64,000 nt of DNA from an uncultured Aquimarina sp. (GTDB lineage Bacteria; Bacteroidota; Bacteroidia; Flavobacteriales; Flavobacteriaceae): NCBI GenBank assembly GCA_947502885.1, contig CANNBP010000017.1, forward strand, positions 1 through 64,000, read 5' to 3'. Each line of letters begins with the position of its first letter. Position 1 is the first letter of the stretch. A program made the position numbers and the translations under genes. Under the pieces are notes generated by a model that was given only the letters and a program-made list of their open reading frames with translations, made no database searches and was not told where the DNA came from. Positions 44,900 to 56,500 of the stretch are shown piece after piece.

Positions 44900-46576
44900 T
44901 TGAAAACTAATTACGTTTATTTATTTGTATTACTTTCTGGTTTATTATCATCCATTTCTTCATACACACAAGAAATTTTAGACGAGAGCATTAATGATAC
45001 TATTTTTACTGACTCAATTACTTCTAAAAATATGTTAGGCAACTATTTTTATGTAGCTGAAGATGCTACTTTACAAATGGGAATTGAAGAGGCCGTAAAC
45101 CTAGACTATAAAAAATCAGAAAAGGAAAGGATCAATCTCGGATTTACAAATACCAATGTTTGGTTAAAATTTAAAATAAAAAACAATACTCCAGAACATT
45201 TTAGCAAATTACTAAGAATCCAAAAACCACTATTGGATTCTGTTAGTTTGTATTATAAAGAAAATAAAGAATGGAAAGTTTACCATACAGGAGTTATGGT
45301 TAATGAAGCTAACAAACCTATTAGAGGTACTTCATTACATTTTCCTTTAGATTTAGCACCGGAACATACCCAAACCTATTATATTAAAACCTATAGTCAA
45401 TACGGAAAATCATATGCTGTATCTATAATTAATGAAGAAGATTATTTGAACAACGAGCAAAACGAATTATTAGCAATGGCCTTAATTATTGGCGCATTGG
45501 TAATCATTGTATTTTATAATATATTGTTAGGTATAGGCTTACATGATAATGTGTATTTTTTGTATGCTGGAACTATTTTAGGTGGGTTATTGGTACAAAT
45601 TACGGTTAGAGGGTTTATGAAAAAGTTTTTACTTGATGAAATGCCTTTTCTCCAAGAATGGTGTACACCTATTTTTTTAACTTTTGGTACGGTAGTAACA
45701 GCACAGTTTTGTATTCATTTTCTTGAAACAAAAAAGTATAGTAGGTCTGCACATTGGCTACTCAATGGCATTTTTTATTATGAACTTTTGGCGCTAGCTT
45801 ACGTAATGATACGACAAAAGTTTTTTGGACACCCTCCTAATAACAGTCCTGTTGCTATGGGATTATTGTTATGTAGCTTTTTGGCGCTTTATGCTGGTAT
45901 TAAAACTTATATTGGAGGTAATTCTTTTGCCAAATACCTAGTTATTGCTTGGGCGACTTATTGTACCAGTGTAATTATTTATACCTTGACTGTGTTTGTG
46001 ATTTTACCTGAAAACTTTTTTACACTTAATGCTTATATGATTGGTTCTATTTTAGAAGCTATTTTATTATCATTGGCTGTTGCAGATCGTTACAATACTT
46101 TAGAAAAAGAAAAATTTAATTTAGTGGCTCAACTTCTTTCTGTGAAGAAAGATATTTCGTTAAAAACAAAAGAAATTATGGAGTTACAAATGGAAAGTGT
46201 AAAACAGTTACGCTCAAAATTAAAAATAGCAGAAGATTTACAAAAAATAGTTAAAAAAGATACTCAAATCAATACGCAATCTATTTTAGCCGATATTCGT
46301 TCGAGCAGAATGGAAGATCAAAAACTTTTAGTTATTAAAGAACAAATAGTAGACTTTAATGCTAACTTTATTACCCAACTCATTACTGAGTTCCCCAAGC
46401 TTTCAAAAACAGAAATTGAAATAGCTACTTTTTCTAAAATGAAATTAACTCGAAAAGAAATAGCTGAACTAAGAGGAACAACCATACATGCCGTAAAAAT
46501 AGCTAAGGCTCGATTAAAGAAAAAACTCAACTTAAGCTCTAATGATTCACTTGAAGACTTCTTGGAGAAGATTTAA
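44900..46576 (+). CDS. 7TMR-DISM membrane regulator with LuxR-like HTH
   Basis: 558 residues. TTG start; no in-frame ATG precedes it. Signal peptide (to about 23), then a periplasmic 7TMR-DISM extracellular domain (about 40-165, 'NTNVWLKFKIKNNT', 'YYIKTYSQYGKS'), seven membrane helices (about 185-385), a coiled coil and a C-terminal helix-turn-helix (about 490-555: FPKLSKTEIEIATFSKMKLTRKEIAELRGTTIHAVKIAKARLKK). It presumably senses an extracellular ligand, perhaps a glycan, and acts as a one-component membrane-bound transcription factor. Divergent from the 7-module adhesin gene, which is a likely target. Confidence 0.85.
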   Translation: MKTNYVYLFVLLSGLLSSISSYTQEILDESINDTIFTDSITSKNMLGNYFYVAEDATLQMGIEEAVNLDYKKSEKERINLGFTNTNVWLKFKIKNNTPEHFSKLLRIQKPLLDSVSLYYKENKEWKVYHTGVMVNEANKPIRGTSLHFPLDLAPEHTQTYYIKTYSQYGKSYAVSIINEEDYLNNEQNELLAMALIIGALVIIVFYNILLGIGLHDNVYFLYAGTILGGLLVQITVRGFMKKFLLDEMPFLQEWCTPIFLTFGTVVTAQFCIHFLETKKYSRSAHWLLNGIFYYELLALAYVMIRQKFFGHPPNNSPVAMGLLLCSFLALYAGIKTYIGGNSFAKYLVIAWATYCTSVIIYTLTVFVILPENFFTLNAYMIGSILEAILLSLAVADRYNTLEKEKFNLVAQLLSVKKDISLKTKEIMELQMESVKQLRSKLKIAEDLQKIVKKDTQINTQSILADIRSSRMEDQKLLVIKEQIVDFNANFITQLITEFPKLSKTEIEIATFSKMKLTRKEIAELRGTTIHAVKIAKARLKKKLNLSSNDSLEDFLEKI

Positions 46577-46749
46577 CCCCTTATCTATTTACTTTGAAGC
46601 AAAGAAATAACCTCTATGCTAACGAGAATTGTATAGCAAAGGTTACTAATGAATTTTCTTCTGATTAATAATCAGACTCTATTGTTTGTATTGAATCGAG
46701 AAGATATTTCGGTGGTCAGAGATACTATTTTGTAATCCTTCGGCAAATT

Positions 46750-46910
46750 ATACCAATTGCACTTTAAATCTACCGGAATAAAATGTCCTTTTTTCACCTC
46801 AGTTTCAGAATAAAAATAAACCGTAGCGCTGCTATGCTTGATTTTTCTTCTTCACTGAAATAAAAAAATCTTGATTTTATTTTCCAGTAAATTCAAAATA
46901 CAATTGGTAT
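46750..46910. mobile_element. 161-bp palindromic MITE-like element 1
   Basis: Ends ATACCAATTG and CAATTGGTAT are inverted repeats. The interior shows pairing of long arms and carries GTAGCGCTGCTATG. No coding capacity. Confidence 0.6.
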
Positions 46911-46970
46911 TACATCTTACATAGCTTTGTTTTAGGTTCTAGTTTTATGGCATGTAAAAAGAATTAAGTT

Positions 46971-47131
46971 ATACCATTTACACTTTGAATTTACCGTAAT
47001 AAAATACTCTTTTTCGTTTCTGCTTCAGAATAAAAAAGAACCGTAATTACCACTATGCTTATTTTTTCTTCTTCTCATAAACAAAAAATAGCTCATTTTC
47101 TTTAACAGTAAATTCAAAGTATAACTGGTAT
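46971..47131. mobile_element. 161-bp palindromic MITE-like element 2
   Basis: Ends ATACCATTTACACTTTG and CAAAGTATAACTGGTAT are imperfect inverted repeats. Same length and general sequence as element 1, but more diverged in the centre. Confidence 0.55.
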
Positions 47132-47264
47132 TAATAGAAAATAAGAGATGTATTCCAATTCTAAATCACTTATAAACCTGGCTTAAAATAACTTCCTTTA
47201 GTACTTCCTAAAGATGCTATTAAAAAGTAATTTGAATGTCCGCAATGCATAACAACTCATTATT

Positions 47265-47345
47265 GTCAACCTGAACTTGTTTCAGGTGCTCATCATAAAG
47301 AACTATTTGTTAATATGTGAGATTCCGAAATAAATTCGGAATGAC
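47265..47345. repeat. Two REP-like palindromic repeats
   Basis: GTCAACCTGAACTTGTTTCA-GGTGCT (47265-47290) and GATTCCGAAATAAATTCGGA-ATGAC (47321-47345), each a short imperfect hairpin of dispersed-repeat type. Confidence 0.5.
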
Positions 47346-47361
47346 ACTAAAACTATTAGTA

Positions 47362-47522
47362 GAACTGGTTTAAACTTTTTTCAATTCGCTATAAAAATGC
47401 CCTTTTTCACTCAGTCTTCATCTTTTTCTTACTTCGTAGCGCTGCTATGAAGTGTAAAAAACATTTCATTTGACCAAAAAATCATAATTTTTCGCATGAA
47501 TCAAAAAAGTTTAAACCAGTTC
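47362..47522. mobile_element. 161-bp palindromic MITE-like element 3
   Basis: Perfect 20-bp terminal inverted repeats (GAACTGGTTTAAACTTTTTT and its complement). The centre shares CGTAGCGCTGCTATG and an ATAAAAATGCCCTTTTT-like block with element 1, so the family is the same although the ends differ. Confidence 0.65.
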
Positions 47523-47552
47523 GTAGAATAAAAACAGACCATCAATTATTTT

Positions 47553-50500
47553 TTATTCTTTTACAACTTTAAAAGTGTTTCTTCCATCTATAGTGATAAA
47601 ATAGACACCTTGTGGCAATGAACTCATCGGTAAAGTAACCTTGCTAGCATCTATGGTATATATTCCCGAGGAAATGTGAACGCCAATTGCATTGTATAGA
47701 GATACTTGTAGACTATTTAGTCCTGTATTTGGAACCGAAATAATAACATGATCATGAGCAGGGTTAGGAGCAATTACAAATTCATTAATCAAGTTTACAT
47801 TGGTGGTGAGTTTACCTTCGCATGCAATGCTTGATACGACTTCGATATGATCACCATGTTGTACATCTATATCAAAATTAGTAACATCGAATACTCCTAT
47901 TTCTTCATTATTAATCATTACTGTATATGGAGCAGTACCACTAGTTATTGCAATGTTTACTTTTGAGTTTCCTGCCTGTGTAATTAGTTCGGTTTTTCCT
48001 TCTAAACTTATAGCAGGTTCAATCACAGCCTCAAAACACTGCTCGCAATTGGTAAATCCATTTACTCCTATACAAACTGAATAAGTGCCCGGTGCCAGGT
48101 TGTCTATGGTTGTTCCCGAAGTAAAGTCATAATCTACTCCATTAATAGTAGTTGTATAATCCAATGCCGCAGCAGAAATGATACTGATCATTCCGTTATT
48201 GGTGTCTATACAAGTTTCGTTTAACCCGGTCACAGAAAAATTAGTTGCTGGTAAACTAAGAATAGGGCAGGGTTCGACCACATTTACTGTTCTGATTACT
48301 TCGATTGCGTTACCGCCAGAAGGTGTTGATGCATTATACGTCACCGTATAACCTCCCAGTTGGTTGATGTTCACTCCAGATGTTTCTATAATCAAAGTAG
48401 CTCCGTAGGTTACTGTAGCTCCCAATTCTGTATATGGATCTCCTTGTACAATGGTTTGCGGATTATCTCCTAATAGCGTAATCACAGGTATAGGACAGTC
48501 TAATCCTCCATCGGTAATCGTCCAATTATACGGTGCACCGGTAAGTAGATCTCTTGCATCTTTTCCTAAACAGTAAGTAGCATCAGCATCTAATGTTACA
48601 TTGATTGGGATTTGCGTTTCTCCTGCTTTCAAAGTGGCCCAACCTATTAAGGTAGCATCATAATTCTCTGTAGACATTCCACAACCTATAAACATATTAA
48701 CCATACCTAAACGATCTGTAAGACTAATATCCCAGCCACTTAAGTCTTGGTCAAAGGCAGCAGCTCCCTGAAACATAGATTCAAAAGCGCTGGCACTAGT
48801 GATATTCCAACTACCAATAGGTTGGTTAAATGCTAATGCTCCATTGAACATTTGCTCAAAATCAGAAACATTTTGAGGATTCCATTGATCTAAGGGTTGA
48901 TTAAATACCGTATTGTCCAGAAACATATTACTCATGGTTTGTACGCCACTTACATTCCAGTTGTTGATGTTTTCATTAAAAGTAGATTCTTCAAAAAGAC
49001 TTACCATACTAATGACATTACTTACATCCCAAGTACCAATCCTGTTTTGTCTATCTACTAAAGATGTAGTTCGTTCGAACATAGAATCCATAAAGGTTAC
49101 AAGACTTAGATCAGGAGTATCTGTAGCATTAAGTTCTAAGTTAGTACAACCAGAGAATGCTCTGTTCATACTTGTCCACTGCTGTGTTCCCCATTGTTCT
49201 ACAGTTAATAACTGTTCTCTAATATCAGAACCAAAGAAGAATATTCTAGGAAATTGCCCTGTTACTTTTATCGTTTGAACTCCGGCAGTAGCATAGATAT
49301 GTGAAGCATCGCCTGTAAACCCACCTTCGATGGTGCCATCTCCCCAATCTACTGTGTAATCGTATCCCCCACCCGAAGTAGGAATAATCATCATTTCATT
49401 ATGTGTATTTGTTTGCCATGTAAAAATAAATGCTTCACTAAAATCACATTCTCTAAAACCTTCATCATTTATTCTCCAATTGTTTGGTGCGCTGGTAAGT
49501 AGATCTCTTGCATCTTTTCCTAAACAATAGGTAGCATTGATATCGAATCTTACATTGTTTGGAATTTTCGTTTCACTAGTACTTAAAGTTGCCCAACCAA
49601 TTAAAGTATCATCATAGCTTGCTTGTGACATACCAGAGTTTGTAAACATATCTGTCATAAAAAACTGAACTCCACTTATATTCCAATCTCCCAAACTTTG
49701 ATCAAACGCAGTTGCCCCATTAAATGTGTTTCTGAAAAAGGCTATGTTAGAAGTATCCCAGCCACTAATATCTTGATTAAATGAAGTAGCTGAAGAAAAA
49801 GTAGCATCCATAAAGAATACGTTACTGGTATCCCATTGTCCAATATCTTCATTAAAAGTACTACATCCTTCAAACATAGTAGAGATGTTTGTAATCGTAC
49901 TCATATTCCAATCTCCAATTTTGTCTTGTAAATCTTCAAGATTAGTACAATCTTTAAACATGTTTACAGTAGAAATAACTTGGGATAAGTCAGGAGTATC
50001 GGTAGCATTAAGTTTTAAGTTGGTACAACCCTCAAAAGTACCTATAGCTTCTGTTAATTGCAGATTTCCCCATTGTTCTATAGTAGCTAATTTTTCTTTG
50101 TCTACAGATGGAGCATCAAAGTCAAATCGTGGAAAATCTCCATAAATACGAACTGTAAATATCCCTAGATTCTCTGGTCTTCCCATTTGGAAAATGTCAC
50201 TAGTCATATGATAAATACCTCCATCTGATAAACTAAGTAAATAATCATATCCATTTCCAGAGGATGGCATGGTAAAAGTTGTTTCGGATGTTAAATCCCA
50301 GGTCATGATAAAGAAATCACTTTCATCACAACTTGCACCACTATCTGTAATTTGCCAACCATGATCATTGGTTAGTTTTTCTATGATATCACCTGCCATA
50401 CAATATTGACTACTGCCAGCATCAAAGGCGATATCATTTGGACGAGTATCAGTAGCATTCAATTCTACAAACCAACCAGAAAGAGTTTGGTCATAGTTTT

Positions 50501-53500
50501 GAGTTGATAACCCTGCATTGCTAAACATACCCGACATATCGGTTACAAGGCTTATATTAAACGATCCCATGTTTTGATCAAAGCTTGTAGCCCCGTTAAA
50601 CATATCTTTTAGATTGTTAACAGAAGGTGTATACCAATTCACTGGTTGGTTAAATGTTTTAGCACCTCTAAACATTTCGGATAAATCCTCTGCAACAAAA
50701 AATCTCCAACTATTTAAAGGCGTATTAAACTTTTCTGCATCCATAAATAGTTGACCCAAGTCTACAATAGTTCTTGTATCCCAATTCGCTATGGTTCCTT
50801 CTGTATCTATAAGATTGGTAGCCCCTTTAAACATTGCACGTAAACTAGTCACATTGGTTAAATCTGGAGTGTCGTCTGCATCTACAATAACATTCGAACA
50901 CCCATAAAATGCTGATTCCATGCTTGTCCATTCATTAGTCCCCCATTGCGTGATGGCAATTGTTTTGTCTTTATCTCCCGAATTATTAAAATATATCCTT
51001 GGGAAATCACCTGTAATTTTGATGATATGTGTACCTGCTGTTGCGTAGGTATGTGATGTATCTCCTGTAAATCCTCCTTCGATAGTACCATCGCCCCAAT
51101 CTACCGCATACCTATATCCACTACCTATGGTTGGGATGGTAATACTTTCGTTTGCTGTTGTGGTTTGCCATGTGGTGATAAAGGCATCTGTAAAGTCACA
51201 GCTTAAGCCACCATCATTAATTGTCCAATTATAAGGCGCACTGGTTAAGGTATTATGTGCATCTTCACTCAAACAATACCCAACTGTTGCATCTAATTGT
51301 ACATCAGCCATTATTTGTGTTTCACCTGGGTCTAATGTTGCCCAACCAATTAGTGTTTTATCATAGTTTTCTTGTGACATTCCTGATGCTACAAAAAAAT
51401 CTTCTAACCTACTAAGATTGCTAATATCCCAACTCGATAAATCTTGATTAAAAGCAGTAGCACCATTAAACATATCCTCGGCTCTTCTAACACTACTCAT
51501 ATCCCAAGTACTCAAATCTTGATTAAAGGCAATAGCACCTTCAAACATACTATCTATGTCGTCACTATTTGACATATCCCAATTAGAAATATCTTGGTTA
51601 AAGGCTATTGCTTTATTAAAAGTATCATACGAACGAGAAAGGTTATCAAATGTCCATCCGCCAATATTTTCATTAAACTTGTCCGTGTTTTTGAACATAT
51701 GAGAAATATGTGTAATCGTTCTCATATCCCATGTTCCTATTTTATCTTTTAAGTCTTCAAAATTAGTACATCCAGAAAACATATACGTTGTACGGGTTAC
51801 TAGTGATAAATCAGGAATATCATCTGCATTCAACTTTACATTAACACAGCCATCAAAAGCTTCATCCATTGTTGTCCACTTTTGGATACCCCATTGCTCA
51901 ATAGTTTGTAAGCGTTGAGCATCAGGGTAATTTCTACCATCAAAGGCTATAGCAGGAAATTCTCCAGAAATTGTTACAGTATAGGTTCCTGCGGTAGTAT
52001 AGGTGTGTGTTGTTAAACCTGTAAGTCCATTACTAATAGTTCCATCTCCCCAATTTACATGGTAGTTGTAATTGTATAAAGTGTTGATAGGTATGGTAAT
52101 TGATTCATTAGCGGCAGTGGTTTGCCAAGTGGTTATAAAAGCATCTGAAAGAGTACAAACGGTTCCTGCATCTAAGATAGTCCAATTATACGGAGCACTA
52201 GTCAATGTATTTCTTGCATCTATTCCTAAACAATAGATGAGATTATCAGCATTTAAAAATAAATCTGTTGGTATTTTTGTTTCCTCTGCCTCTAGATGTG
52301 CCCACCCTATTAAGGTTTGGTCATAATTTTCTTTAGACAATCCCGAATTTCTTAGCATTAGAGCCATATTAGTAGCATTACTAATATCCCAATCACCTAA
52401 ACTTTGATTAAAAGAAGTAGCTTGACTAAAGACTACAGAGAAATCTGAAACATTACTTACATCCCATTTATCTAATGGTTGATTAAACTTTTCTGCCCCA
52501 TTAAAAACTTGAGATAGATCATTTACTCCACTTATATTCCAGTCATTTAATGGTTGGTTAAATTTAACAGCTTCTTTAAAAATGCCTCTAATAGTATTTG
52601 CATTTGTTAATACCCAGTTGTTTAAGGGTTGGTTAAAATTAGGAGTTTTAAAGAAAGCCGAAGAAAGGTCTCTCACATTACTAACATTCCAATTATTAAT
52701 ATTTTCATTCATTCCTGAAAAAGCAAAAATACCTTGCATAGAAGTTACCTCACTAACATTCCAATTGCCAAATTCTCCTCCATTATCAATAAACCCAGTA
52801 GTAAATGTAAAGGCAGAATTCATATTAGTAACATTGCTTAAATCGGGAACATCTAATGCATTTAGTACTAAATTAGAACAACCAGTAAAAGCACTCTCCA
52901 TAGAAGTCCATTGTTGCGTTCCCCATTGTTCTACTGAAACGATTTTATCTTTATCCCCTGTATTATTAAAGTATATTCTTGGGAAGTCTCCTGTGATTTT
53001 TACCGTATGTGTTCTGGCATTGATATACGTATGCGATGGGGCTACATCTGTAGTTACTACTTCTTCTGTATTATCCCCCCATTCTATTAGATAGCTATAG
53101 GTTTCTCCGCCAAAAGTCGGAATCGTAATCGTTTCATTGGCGAGAGTAGTTTGCCAAGTCATACTAAATTTTTCATTTTCGGGGCAACCCAATCCTCTAT
53201 CAGAAATTCTCCAATTATACGTTGTTAGTAATTGATTTCGTTCTAAAAAGGCATCACAATATCTTGTAAAATCAACAGATAAAACTACATCTCGTGGTAT
53301 TCTGGTTTCGCCAGTATCTAATGTTGCCCAACCAATCAATGTCTTGTCATAGTTTTCTAATGAAAAACGAGTATTGGCTATAAATGTTCTCATGGTGGTT
53401 GCTTCACTGATATCCCAGGTGCTCAAATCTTGATTAAAGGCGTTGTTTTGATAAAACATGCCATCAAAATCTTTTACTTTAGAAACATCCCAATCACCGA

Positions 53501-56500
53501 TATCTTCATTAAAACTAGAATTAAAAAACATCGTATTCATGTTTTCTATGTTTCCTGTATCCCATTGTCCAATGGTATTTTGTAGATCTTCAAAATTTGA
53601 AGTTCCTGCAAACATTCTTCTTGCATTGGTAACCAAACCAAGATCTGGACTATCGGTTGCATTTAGTTTTAGATTAGAACATCCATTAAAAGCTAGTTCC
53701 ATAGATTGCCAAGGTATTGTTCCCCATTGTTCTATGGTTAAAATTTTATCCTTATCGCCTCCATTATTAAAGTAAACCCTAGGTAAATCGCCCAATACCT
53801 TAACAGTATAAGTGCCAGCTGTGGTATAACTATGTGTAGCATTACCGGTTAGCCCTTGATCTATTGTTCCATCTCCCCAATCAATAACATAGTTATAACC
53901 ACTTCCTGTTGTTGGAACTGTAATACTTTCATTAGTTGTAGTAGTTTGCCAAGTGGTAATAAATGCATCACTACAATCGAGTCCTGCATCATCAATGGTC
54001 CAATTATATGGCGCACTTGTAAGAGTATTTCTCGCCACTTCTCCAAAACAATACGTAAGTCCGTCTGCACCAAGTACCAGGTTGTTAGGAGTATTGGCAT
54101 TCGAGGCCCAACCCACTAAGGTTGCATCGTAATTAGCAACTGAAAGTCCTGAATTGGCTAATATATCATCTATATCTGTTACTTTCTGTAGATCCCAGTT
54201 TCCTAGGTTTTGATCAAAATTTTCGGTCCTAGTTAACATACTATTCATGTTAACAGTTCCGATAACATTTTCACCAATATTCCAGTTACTTATATCTTGA
54301 TTAAAATCAGAAGCTCCTAAAAGCATTAAGTCAAACGAAGTTACATTACCTACATCCCAAGTAGAGATATTTCCATTAAAGCTTCTGGCATTTATAAACA
54401 TCCATGTCATGGAGGTTACGGAAGAGGTATTCCACCCAGATAAATCGGGGGATTGTAAATTAATACAACCAAAAAACATTTGATCCATTGCAGTTACCTG
54501 TGATAAATCAGGAGCGTCAGCGGCGGTAATATTCATGTTACTACATCGAGAAAACGCTTGCAACATACTTTGCCATTCTATATTTCCCCATTGTTCTATG
54601 GCTCTCAGCTTTTCAGCATTAGAGATCCCACCTGCCAAGGAAGCAAACTGAGGAAAATCTCCTAAAATCTTTATTGTATAGATCCCGGCAGTCGTATAAC
54701 TGTGTGAAGCATTTCCTGTATTCCCAAACTCAATGGTTCCATCACCCCAATCAATAGTATAATCATATCCTGATCCTGTAGTAGGTATCGTTATAGATTC
54801 ATTGGTAGCAGTAGTTTGCCAGGTAGTTATAAAGAAATTTGTTGAAGCACAGGCCAACCCATCATCAGAGATAGACCAATTTAATCCGTTAGTATCCGTT
54901 AATGTATTTCTAGCATCAGCACCAAAACAGTATTGGCTTCCTTCAAAACTAATACTGATGTTGGATGGAATTGTCTCTCCTACATCCTGTTTTGCCCAAC
55001 CAATAAGTGTGGTATCATAATTTTCTGTCGAAAGTCCTGATTGTTGAAACATTGCACCCATATTAGTGACACTCGAAAGGTTCCAGTCACCAACATTTTG
55101 ATCAAAGTTTGATGCTCCAAAGAACATACCTCCCATATTTTCTACGTTACTTGTATCCCAAGCATCTAATGGTTGATTAAAAGATGTTGCAAAACCAAAC
55201 ATACTCACCATATTGGTTACTTTGCTTATATCCCAAGTATTTAATGATTGGTTGAATCTACTAGCAGAATCAAACATAGCTTGCATAGTAATAGTACCTG
55301 TCACAAATTCTCCGACATTCCAACCGCCAATATTTTGATTAAACAGCGCATTATTATTAAACATTCCGACGAAGTTTTCTACCTTACCTACATCCCAAGA
55401 AGTGATATTAAAGTCAAAAATAGAATCGGCGAACATATTTGCCATATTGGTAATGGTACTGGTATTCCACGAATTCATAGAAGCTTCATTATCTACGATA
55501 TTATTGGTTCCCATAAACATACGCTCCAGCGATGTGGTCTGACTTAAATCTGGAGCGTCCGATACATTTAACTCTAAGGCAGTACATCCATAAAACGCAT
55601 GTTCCATACTGGTCCATTGCTGTGTTCCCCATTGATCTATAGAAGTAATGAGATCCTTTGATCCTGTATTATTAAAATAGATCCTTGGAAAATCTCCAGT
55701 TATTTTTACCTTATACACTCCTGCTGAGCTGTACATATGTGATGCGTTTCCTGTATATCCAAACTCAATCGTTCCATCTCCCCAATCGATATCATAATTA
55801 TAGCCTGACCCTGTAGTAGGTATGGTAATACTTTGATTAGCTGTAGTTGTACGCCAAGTTGTTATAAAAAAGTCTGTAGTTGCACATCCTAAACCAGCAT
55901 CACCAATACTCCAATTTTTATCGATATCCAATATATTTCTAGCAGACTCTCCTAAGCAATAGGTAAGCCCTGAAGCACCTAAATTTAGATCATTTGGAGT
56001 AGTAGGATTCTCTGTCCAACCAATTAGTGTGGCATCATAATTTGCGGTACTTAGATTCGTGCCATTTAGCATATTTGCCAAAGTGGTAGCACTGCTCAAA
56101 TCCCAATTCCCCAGATTTTCGTCAAACAAATTGGCACCTTGAAACATACTTATAAAATTTCCAATCGTACTCACATCCCAATGTTGCATTTGTCCGCCAT
56201 TATCGACTAACTTCCTACAGTCTTTAAAAGCTTTAAACATATTGGTGACATTAGAAAGATCAGGAATATCTGTTGCGTTGATCACTACATTGCTAGCACC
56301 TTCAAAAGCTCTATCAAAAGAAGACCATTGCCCAGTACCCCATTGCTCTACCGAACGCATTTTGTTCCCAATATTTGTAAAATTGTTGGTATACAATCTT
56401 GCAAATGCTCCAGATATTTTAACGGTATAAGTTCCTGCAGTAGCATATGTATGTGATGAGTTTCCTCCTTGATTTTCGGAAGTGGTACCATCTCCCCATT

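Larger units (their letters stand above)
46577..47552. other. Repeat-filled intergenic region (976 bp)
   Basis: No protein gene seen. It holds three 161-bp palindromic elements (46750, 46971, 47362) and two REP-like repeats (47265, 47321). The regulator and the 11-module adhesin converge here, so this is a tolerant landing site between gene ends. Confidence 0.7.
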
